Part shown: positions 33,641 through 64,000 of the stretch, one piece after another | Layout of the letters: each line of letters opens with the position of its first letter | Position numbering within the stretch: position 1 is the first letter of the stretch | Origin: Hypomesus transpacificus | Lineage: Eukaryota; Chordata; Actinopteri; Osmeriformes; Osmeridae | Reading direction: 5' to 3' | Assembly: GCF_021917145.1 (NCBI RefSeq) | Contig: NC_061074.1 | Coordinates: forward strand, 12,195,772-12,259,771 | DNA length: 64,000 nucleotides | Position numbers and translations under genes: made by a program | The notes under the pieces: model-generated | Told to the model about the DNA's origin: nothing | Seen by the model: the letters and a program-made list of their open reading frames with translations, nothing else | The model's database searches: none

Positions 33641-34690
33641 ATAATTATATGATCTGGATTCTGATGATAATATCATAAATTCTTCTAATATGTTTTTGAT
33701 TTGTTCTAAATAAATATTTGGAATCAAGATAGCTGATGTTGTACCTTGTCTTGTTTTACATTAAGTTACCACTTCCCACTGATTTAGGAAACAATAAGAC
33801 ATCAGATGAACAAGATAAGCCAGGCTGAAGTGAGGGGTTGGGAATTGCTGTGTGTGTGAGAGTTAATGACCAGATCAGCAGCAGATCAACAAAGTGCAGA
33901 TGAGCTGTTTCGCCTCCAATCAACAGTGTCCACCCGAGCACCATTATACCTCGTCTACAGCTACTCAGACAGACTGATCTGTATGGGAGACAGTGAGACA
34001 GATAGGGGGGATCTGTATGGGAGACAGTGAGACAGATAGGGGGGATCTGTATGGAGGACAGTCAGACAGATAGGGGGGATCTGTATGGAGGACAGTCAGA
34101 ACAGTGGGGAACTTCAACTAATGAAGAGAGTGTTCACACAATGCCAGGTTAGTACAGCAGCTGAACAGTGTGTGAGTGTAGGTGTGAATGCTTATATAAG
34201 TTTGAATGTATCTATGTAAATGTAAGATTATGTCTTTGTCTTTGGTTGTTCCCATGACCACCAGAGGGGGAGAGAGAGAGGAAGAGCCGAGCGAAGAGAT
34301 AGCTGAAAGGTCCCTGGACTGAGGATTATGTGCTTGTGTATGTTTGTGATGCCCCCTCTCTTGCCCCCTCTCTCGATGACAGCGCTGCTCTGGGACCGGG
34401 GGGTGGTAGGGATGTTTGACAGGGGTACTTGGGAGAATGTGTGTGTGTCTGTGTTGGAGGGTTACGCCCCTGTCCTAAAAAGGCGAGGCAGTATGCAGCT
34501 GGTAAAGCACCTCTAATAATAACCCAGGCCTGGCCAGGAACTGTACAGGCGACCAGGGCTACAGAACAGAGCTGACAAGGCTAAGGTTACCTTGACGTCC
34601 CGCTACCACCTTCCCCCCTCCCACCTCCCCCCCTGCAGATTTCCTGACCCAGCTACACCCAGCACCACCACGGGAAACCTGCTAGCCTTA
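33641..34690. other. Spacer between cluster and trdn
   Basis: No coding exon recognised. It contains a short tandem repeat at about 33980-34090 with units of 34 bp (GATCTGTATGGGAGACAGTG...). Confidence 0.6.
33980..34095 (+). repeat. 34-bp tandem repeat, about three and a half copies
   Basis: The unit GATCTGTATGGGAGACAGTG... then ACAGATAGGGGG is repeated head to tail. Confidence 0.85.
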
Positions 34691-35058
34691 GTTTGATCTT
34701 TTATCTCTCTGCAACAATCGGACTCTGGATTGCGGATCTTGCCTCCTCTGTCTCGCCCCGCCCTAACGCCCACTCCCTGTGGACCTGGTCAGTGATCGGG
34801 CCCTGGAGTCCTGAGAGGACGTGCAGCAGGTGGTGTGTCTGTGGTGCTCTCCCATGCTTCCATGTAAGGGGGCTGGGTCCAGTTCCTATCTCAGAAGCAT
34901 CCTCTAGACCAATAGTCTCAATCTGGACTTAAATTACAGGATCATCACACGCTTGTGGTGTGCAGGAGCTACATATTTATGCTCACGGCAACTTTGCTTC
35001 CACGTTTCGGAAGGATTAACTACATTGTGGATTTAACGTTTTGTTTTTTGTGAGCACC
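34690..35058 (+). promoter_or_regulatory. Probable trdn promoter and 5'UTR
   Basis: It is directly upstream of the trdn start codon and contains an AT-rich CTACATATTTATGC box at about 34969-34982 that could serve as TATA or a degenerate MEF2-type site. The assignment rests mainly on position. Confidence 0.35.
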
Positions 35059-56613
<21,555 letters not shown>

Positions 56614-57350
56614 GCCAACCCCTGACCCCTGACCTTTGCAATCCGCACAGCCTCCAGACAGCATGGGGTGCTGTCTACATTCACCACTATGCTGCAAGGT
56701 TCTTCATGACTCCTCTACAACATCTGAGGACGGCTAATGACTAAAAGAAAAAGGAGGATGAAGGACAGAGCTGTTCTATTTATTTATTTATTTATTCATC
56801 CTTTCAGCGGTCAAACTCCCGAGCAATTTGAGGTCTGTTTAAAGGTACAGTCCGCTGTTTAGTTTCCCTGCTCTTTTAACTGGTTTAAGCATTGTGTTTT
56901 CTGGCCTGCTCCTGTCTTCAGTACTGTATGTGCTCTTCTTCTCAATTCGTATTTATAGTTGTTTAAGGGTTGTTAAAAAATGGTTTAACAATTTATTTGT
57001 CTCACTATTAACATCTTTTGCTTACATCGTTAGCAAGCAATAGAGTGGACCCTTTACTTCACTTTAACAAAGCAAAATGTGTGTCACTAAGTTGAAATAC
57101 AATGTACATTGAGACCATGTTGATATTGGAAATCACAGTTTACATTTTTGCGCACTCTTCTACTATCAGGCATCCTTCACTAATCATTTGTTGTATATTT
57201 ATTATGACATTCAAGTGCACTATGAATCATTTAAGCACATATTTTGAATTATTTATTTCACATAGAGTAAATGGAGACAAGGATCTTCAAAATCCTGAAT
57301 TAATTCGATTTACTTTCCCCTGAAAAGAAATGAGGGCTTTTATTCAGGCA
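56614..57350 (+). other. trdn 3'UTR
   Basis: AT-rich sequence after the stop contains TTATTTATTTATTTATT near 56776. No canonical AATAAA was found in this stretch, so the end is open. Confidence 0.5.
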
Positions 57351-57360
57351 CCCTGTCTAC

Positions 57361-57517
57361 CAGGGTCGGACTGGCCGTCGGGAGAGTCGGGAGATTTCCC
57401 GAACGGCTGGTCAAACATAATGCAAAAAAAATAATATATACATAATAATAATACACGGCCATGGGCCAGTCTGTGTTTCAAAGTCCCAGGCCGTTTTTCA
57501 GTCCCAGTCCAGACCTG
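57361..57517. mobile_element. Small non-autonomous hAT-type element, TSD CTGTCTAC
   Basis: The ends CAGGGTCGGACTGG and CCAGTCCAGACCTG are inverted repeats. They are flanked by identical 8-bp copies at 57353-57360 and 57518-57525. It is 157 bp long. Confidence 0.92.
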
Positions 57518-57919
57518 CTGTCTACAGTTCTTGACCATAATTTTATAAAACAAAAACAACAAACTTATAATTGAGGGGGGGGATCTGTTCTGCCCTGTTC
57601 TGTTCTGTTATCTGTCATAGTTTGTTTCCTGTGCCACGTCCTGCTGTCATCTTCATCAGCTTGCTGCCTGAAGTGTATGTGTGCAAAGTATTATGGGAAA
57701 AGTTTAAATGCAAAACAGACTCATGGGAGCAGACGCTATTTATCTGAACAACTTTGGTCTCTCAGAGGAGTGTGTGAGGCTCTGAGTGTGTGAAGAGGTA
57801 AAGAGTTTGTGTAGCTGTGAAGAGAGTGCTTCACTGGAGAATTATCAGCATCTAGTATCTGTGTATGAATCTCTACCAGTGTTTGCAACCTTTTAGGGTT
57901 TAAGTGGTTAACATGAGGT

Positions 57920-58067
57920 CAGTGGCGTGTTTAGGGAGTGGCCTAGGGTGGCACGGGCCACCCCTGAAATCTGATTGGCCACCCCAATATATGATTGGCT
58001 ATATGCCCAGTCAGAGGCGGGCCACCCCTGGTGCCACCCCTATCAAAAATGTCTGGACATGCCCCTG
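57920..58067. mobile_element. Small non-autonomous hAT-type element, TSD CATGAGGT
   Basis: It starts CAGTGGCGTGTTTAGG and ends CTGGACATGCCCCTG (inverted repeats), with 8-bp copies at 57912-57919 and 58068-58075. Its interior is rich in GGCCACCCC. Confidence 0.9.
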
Positions 58068-58075
58068 CATGAGGT

Positions 58076-61000
58076 AGCACTTCCTTATCTCCATCTGTGT
58101 CTGATGGAGCAGTGGCATCAGCTGAATAACTACCATCATCTGGTGTACCTGCCTGTCAAATGTGGAGCCTTTGGTGCTTTCTCTCAAACTTTTGCAAACA
58201 TTACTCATACATTCATAAATGTATGTGCTGAAGGGAGTACTGTATGTTGTTGCTGTATAGAGCATTGTTGTTGTTGTGCGGGAGTATGATGTCAACAACA
58301 GGTGGTGTGTGTAGTGCTACCCTGTTTGTTATCTGGGAGAGAGAAACTATGGACAGAAGTCTGTCCACGACTACAACATGACCAACTATGATTCTTGTGA
58401 GACGGTGGTACGATTGTCCTTATTTGATGACATCACGACCATCATGTTCCTACTACGGCACTGAAGAGTGCCCTTATTGTGACAGTAGTGCGGCTGGGCA
58501 GATGCTCAGCATGTCCTACTGAAATAGAGACAGATTGAAGAGGTCTTGATGACCTACTGAAACAGAAACGGACATTCAAAATACCTACTTATATTTATAC
58601 TATACTTGATGACCATGTGAGTGCTACTGTTGGACGGTGTGAGAGGCGTCCTTGGTGGCAGAGAAGGGAAGCTTATAAACGGCACCAGAGCAGGGACTTG
58701 GTACTGTACCTGTCTGCAAGGACAAACGATTCCTCGCTGCTCTGAGTGTGTGTGACCTCCTGAGATGGACAATTTGTTGACCAGAACAATCATCAACGAT
58801 TCTTTCTGCAGTTGCAGAAATAGTATCTGCATCGACACAGTTAACCACACTGCAGGGAATAGCCTGCAAGTAGTACCAGGCAGCCAGTAAGTTCAGTTGG
58901 CAGCAATGCTAAGAGCTCAGAGAGGAAGTAGGCCACAGGAAGTTGCAGACTTTGATCTTCCTGAGAATGAGGGAGCTGTTTCCTGCTTCCACCGGGAACA
59001 TGACTGGGTGATGATATTGTTGTTGTTGTTGATGTGTCTGACTCATAGCTTGAAGCACATTTCAGCTGATAGTCTATGATCGACCAACGGATGAACAACC
59101 AGGATTCTTTTTTTAAATTATTATTATTCTAAGTAACTGGCTCACATTTCATGATCAAGCAGACTCAGCCATGAGTATCCTAAACATTCAGATGCTCTTG
59201 TTGAAAGATGCCAAAGGATTACTTTAAAGAAACATACTCATGACAGCTGTTTAAGAAATGTCACTAGCTGTAACTATGTCTTACCTTTCTATTCTTTATG
59301 ATCAGAGTAGTTTGTTTACTTTAGGACACGGTTGGGTCAGGGAATATGGACCTGCCTTTGTTTATTGCTGCATCACACAGGCTTTTGGAAAGTTCACCAC
59401 TGGTTGCTGTTCAGATGGGTCATGCATACTTAAGGTGCACTTGTTTGATTGTGACCAGCACACCAAAACCTGTAGATCAGTGGTCATAATGACCAAGAGT
59501 TAGACAAATCAAATATGCCTCAAGTGCTTTAAAATACTTTCAAATGACTGATCCATGTAGTTGTTCTAGGTTTCAACCCAGCCGATGTGGAGCCGATGTG
59601 TCAGTATTTGGTCTTTAGACCTCAGATCTACTCGACAATCAGCCATACCACTGTATGAATTTGAAACTTGCTCAACGGAACTGGACATAACTGATAATGA
59701 TTATGATTGCATTATGTGTTCGATCTGGGAGTTCAAAATATACTGTAGCCATTTTAAGAGAGAAAGATACACAGAAATTATAGATTTCCTTCTTTTGTAT
59801 CCTTCTTTTAATTTAAAAAATGTTATGCATGACCAATATCATTTAAACAATTTGCGTATATTAGCTAAACACAATGTTCAATGTAACTTTAACCACAGGT
59901 AATCGTGGTCTCTAGTGAAAAAAAATACGTAGATTTGACAAAAATCTGACTTTTTAAAAGGCAGTAAAAACATCTGTCGGAGATATATGTCTTGGATTTA
60001 ACATAAAACTAGACTACAATTGATGTATTACTTTGTAAAATTATGTTGCAGACTATAACTTTGAATGCTGCTTTGACCTACTATGCATTTATTTTGGTAA
60101 CACAGAATTTACTTGGTAGGTTTGATTTAACATTATTTACTGTAATCTTTTGTTCAATCTTGCCACATTCTCAGTTTGTTTATTAATTATACTCTCACAG
60201 TTGCTGATAGCCTACATTTTGAAGCTATTATATCTCCTACATTTGATAAAAAGCAGCCCTTTTGTTTAGTTCAGTGCTGATCACTGCATGAAGTCACAAG
60301 TTGGAAGATCATTTTGTGTTGATGTTTTCTTTAACACTCAATCCAAAAAAAGTCACAAATTGAAGAATGTGTTCGTCAATAGTTTTTTTTTTTTCAATTG
60401 TGTGTACCAGTACTGTGGTTGTTTTAAAGATGTAGTCATTTTTTGACATTATTTGGCCTTCAAATCACAATGCAATTTCAATGTTACACAAAATCCCAAA
60501 GACATAAAGGAATGTCATCACATGTTTTGGTTGTGGTTGATATACATCTCTCTGTTCAGCAGTGGTCATATGATTCTGAAAATAAATCCCATTTGATCAC
60601 ACTGGTTGAAGGACTGAGTGTGGCTCTTAGCATCTTGGTGTGCTTCACTGTAACTCTGCAGTCATGTCATCTAATCTGTACCACTCAGGGCGTTTAGGGA
60701 CAATTAATATTTTTCTTTAAAACTAATTTCAGTGGTGCTGTTTGCCACATTGTTAATCTGGAAACTAAATACCTAAATGCAACGTGATGTGTGACCCATT
60801 TTAGAGCTTAATTCTCATTAGGGCCTTGTTAAATAGACTCACACAGCTTTAAGAGGTGCAGGCCTATGCGCCTGTGTGCATGTGTGTGCTTGTGAGTGTG
60901 TGCATGTGTGTGCTTGTGTGTGTACCATGCCGAGTTTGGTGAGTCTCTAGGGTCTTCCTTTTGTTATGGTTTGTCTGAGAGATATGGCGCATGGAGGGGT

Positions 61001-61840
61001 TAGTCACCATGGGATGTGTCAAAAGGAAACACGCATGCTACGTCAGCTAGCCAGCCATCCAGGCAACCAGCCAATCAGGCATTAATATGTCCATTCAGTC
61101 AGCAAGCTTGACAGCGGAATGGTCATCCAGCACAGAACCAGCCATCCAGCCAGAGGCAGACCATATTTGAGCTGCTGAGCCCTGAGGGGAAAAAGATGAA
61201 GATGACTGTAGAATTTACACTGACACCTTCCACCTCTGGCAGACAGTGGGTGGCAGCACAGAGATTGAAACCAAAACAAACACACCTAGAAAGAGATTGG
61301 GCAGAGATAGAGATAGATGTGAGAGGGTGCGGAAGGTGTAATATTCAGTCCCATCTCACCAACATGCTGAAGGCCCTTCCCTCCCTCTGACGCACCAGGT
61401 GGTTGCCTCAACACATTGCTTACAGGAGTGTGGTTGATGGTCATTCTTAGGAATATGGAACAGGATATGGAGTATCCACCTCTCTTTTCATGGACACACA
61501 GAATCATGTCACATCTGTTCAACCGTTCACTGCGGCCCTCCCAGCCAATCAGACTGCACCATTGTGATCATGTGGAAGGTGAGGAAGTATTTTTCACTGA
61601 ATAATGCAGTGAGGCTGGTGGTTTGATGCTGGGTGTGTTGACAGAAGAGGGTTGCCAGTGTGTGTGTGTGGGTGTCTATATGTGTGTCAGAGAAAGAAAA
61701 AAGCAGAGATTGAGATGGAGAGTGTGTGTGTGTCTGTGTGCACAGTCACTCACTGTGGACATTTGTCATTTTCTCTACATGCAGCAGTGACAAAGAGAGT
61801 CGGCTGCTGAGGTAGCAAAATCATTCTACCATACCTCATG
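58076..61840. other. Long stretch with no recognised gene
   Basis: Short open frames here have no splice context, no family motif and no codon pattern typical of the neighbours. It could be a distal trdn 3'UTR or intergenic sequence. Confidence 0.5.
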
Positions 61841-61845
61841 TTGAA

Positions 61846-61848
<3 letters not shown>

Positions 61849-61913
<65 letters not shown>

Positions 61914-61925
61914 TATATATTTCTC
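61849..61925. repeat. Compound (CT)n(AT)n microsatellite
   Basis: CT repeats pass directly into AT repeats. Confidence 0.95.
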
Positions 61926-62339
61926 TTTCTCTCTACACACACATACACATGCTGTGGCTCTAAAATCCCAGTCTGGAGGTTCTCTGAGGTCATTTAGCAG
62001 ACCTTCTCTGGGTCAGAACCTATCCTGCTCCTAAACCCAGCTCCCTCACAGCTTACACATTATATCAGATGATTACAGGCACAGGCACCACCTGTTAGTC
62101 ACAGTCTACATGAAGTTAATTTCCCTTCCGCTGTTGGCCTCCTTAAACAAGGCCAAAGCTCACACTGACTGAATGTCTTTAAAAACTATTTACATTTTGC
62201 ACTACACTCAATTCCTGTAATATTTGTATTTTATATTGTATTCCACTTAGTATTGCTAGTTCCACTTAGTATTGCTAGTTTATGTATCCTTGGTATCCTT
62301 AGTATAGTTAGACCACATATTTAAATTTAAGATTCCTAT

Positions 62340-62440
62340 ATGTTTACTGTATGCACCTTCCTGCCAAAGCAAATTCCTTGTCTGTGCAAACTTTCATGGC
62401 AAATAAATCCCATTCTGATTCTGATTCTGATTCTGATACT
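62340..62440 (+). mobile_element. Probable LINE 3' tail
   Basis: CCTTGTCTGTGCAAACTTTC followed by GGCAAATAAATCCC and a short (ATTCTG)n tail has the form of fish non-LTR retrotransposon 3' ends. No reverse transcriptase coding is seen, so this would be a 5'-truncated copy. A similar tail, CCCCTTGGGGTAAATAAAGT, lies at about 63437-63456. Confidence 0.5.
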
Positions 62441-63510
62441 GTGTAATTATGTTGTAATTAACAACCCTAACCAACAGAATTAGATTCAGATGTACAAAGG
62501 ATAGCAGTGGTATTGGTCGTTTTTGTCTTTACAACATTTCTAACACAGTTTATTGAGGATAAACAGTGAGTTCATGGCAAATTATAGTGTGTCAATATTT
62601 ATTGTGTGTTGCTTGCTCATGTTTGATTCAGGTATGTTGTTTATTTCGTCAAGTTGTCTTTTAAGGACATTTAAACATGTACAGTATAACACCTTTCAAC
62701 ACTTTATGTTCTGAATGGTGTGTAATCAGACTAGCTCTTTGTTTCTACATGTTATATACAATCAAAGTGAAAAACACACAATCAAAAAGCTTAAATAAAA
62801 AGCAAGGTGATGCATCCACTTCAACATAATAAATAAATTAACACATCAATTATAACACCCGAAAAAAAACATTTTTGTATAAATACAGTCAAGCAAAGAC
62901 AGTTTTTGTCTTTGATCAGTTTAGGTGGCTTTGGTTGATATGAGAAGACTGGAGGCATGAAAAACATTCCAAATACTGATTCATAAAAGCAGATTAAACA
63001 GAATGCTGTTACCAGGGTTGAATCCCAAATCATCGGATCGAGTTGGTGATGGATTAGAGCGCCATTTCTAACTATAAAACATAAAATTACGCTTCTTTGT
63101 TTGATTTAATGATGGATGATAACAGAACATGGATTGAGGTGAATGAAACAGCAGAATAGCATCCCTGCTGAGTCAACTGCTGAAGCTGAATCAGCTCCTG
63201 AAAACCACGTCAGTGACTGATACATGTCCTTCACAGAACGCTGATCCCAGCTGGACAATCAGAATACTTCAGATTAAACACGGTCAGACCACAGACTACT
63301 GTATCTATAGATCTTGACTAGGATTACACATGAACACAACACCATGTGATGGATGTGGACAGATCCATTGCCACTTCCTTTAGTCTAGACAAGCCTTTTC
63401 TTATTTCCTCTTCTTGTCTGTTGAAACACCATAGTCTCCCCTTGGGGTAAATAAAGTACCCTCTGCTACTAAGTCACAGCGTTACTTTATGAAGTCCCTA
63501 GCAGCAGATC
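62441..63510. other. No gene seen
   Basis: AT-rich sequence with scattered short open frames only; it includes the second LINE-like tail near 63440. Confidence 0.5.
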
Positions 63511-63520
63511 CTACCAACGA

Positions 63521-63529
63521 CAGACAGAC

Positions 63530-63618
<89 letters not shown>

Positions 63619-63620
63619 AA
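63521..63620 (+). repeat. (GACA)n tetranucleotide microsatellite
   Basis: About 24 nearly pure GACA units followed by interrupted CAGGCAGA units; the open frames on both strands are artefacts of the repeat. Confidence 0.97.
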
Positions 63621-63639
63621 AGCAGGCAGACAGGCAGAC

Positions 63640-64000
63640 AGGAGTATAGTCAAAAAGGAATACAGACAGACTAGTTCCGGTAGTATTTTGTTCCTACACT
63701 GAGTCACCACTAAATTTGACTGAAGCACATCTCCAGTCTCTGTCTCAATCTGAATCACCTGGATTACAGTCTAGGTGTCTGCTGTAGTTGTCCATCTGAT
63801 TCCCCCCACACCAGTCTTTATGTTCAATTCACCACCAGCATGAAACAGGATATGTTGAAAAATAATGTTTCTATCCTTAAATACTGTAACTGTATCTCAT
63901 CAATTTTCAAGTAACACCCTTGAGTGTGAAGATGCGTGCTGACAGAAAAAACATCTGAGAGGACATACAGAACCATCCTCGGTTCCTGTGGTATCCGCAA
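63640..64000. other. Window end, no gene seen
   Basis: No coding or structural signal recognised. Confidence 0.4.

Noticed and set aside
58897..59079. Open frame starting MAAMLRAQRGSRPQEVAD
   Set aside because: Isolated, no splice context, no recognised motif, and normal frame length for random sequence.
63489..63758. Frames with repeated DRQT or SVCL
   Set aside because: Translations of the GACA microsatellite.

Overview
The window is nuclear DNA from a ray-finned (teleost) fish. The evidence is vertebrate multi-exon genes with GT-AG introns, dense dinucleotide microsatellites, tRNA-derived SINEs, small hAT-type elements with 8-bp target duplications, and the gene order rnf217 - tpd52l1 - hddc2 - trdn. 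These genes are also neighbours on human 6q22.31. I cannot name the species. Coordinates come from reading splice sites and phases by eye, and the summed exon lengths of every multi-exon model given here are divisible by three.

Layout: (1) 1-2471 (+): last four exons of rnf217, an RBR ubiquitin ligase with a C-terminal membrane segment. (2) 5174-12109 (+): complete tpd52l1, a D52 coiled-coil protein, with two symmetric optional exons. (3) 14293-15551 (-): complete hddc2, an HD-domain nucleotidase, with one GC-AG intron. (4) 16390-33304 (+): a tandem cluster of a small-domain gene family I cannot name: five gene units and one pseudogene. (5) 35059-56613 (+): trdn (triadin), at least 31 coding exons, including one 2.3-kb exon that codes for an almost purely acidic domain. 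(6) 56614-64000: no gene recognised; two small hAT-type elements, LINE-like tails and microsatellites.

The cluster in (4) is the most unusual part. All units share one plan: an interferon-response-like element (GAAANNGAAA type), a short non-coding exon ending at a GT donor, then two coding exons of fixed phase that give a domain of about 130 residues. This core carries the motifs SRx[14 protein letters not shown], VPDSSRxVT and CLFH. It is followed by a different tail in each unit: alternative soluble or two-membrane-pass tails (A, B), a 10-residue repeat tail (C), a membrane segment plus long repeat tail (D), or a second copy of the whole domain plus a Trp-rich basic tail (E-F). A/pseudogene and B/C look like a duplicated two-gene module. 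Mobile elements with clean target duplications sit inside the cluster, and one empty site is preserved in a paralogue. I infer a fast-evolving, interferon-inducible immune effector family. The biochemical function is unknown.

In trdn every internal exon starts and ends in phase 1, so any exon can be skipped without a frame change. The giant acidic exon would add about 769 Glu/Asp-rich residues to the part of triadin that lies in the sarcoplasmic reticulum lumen.
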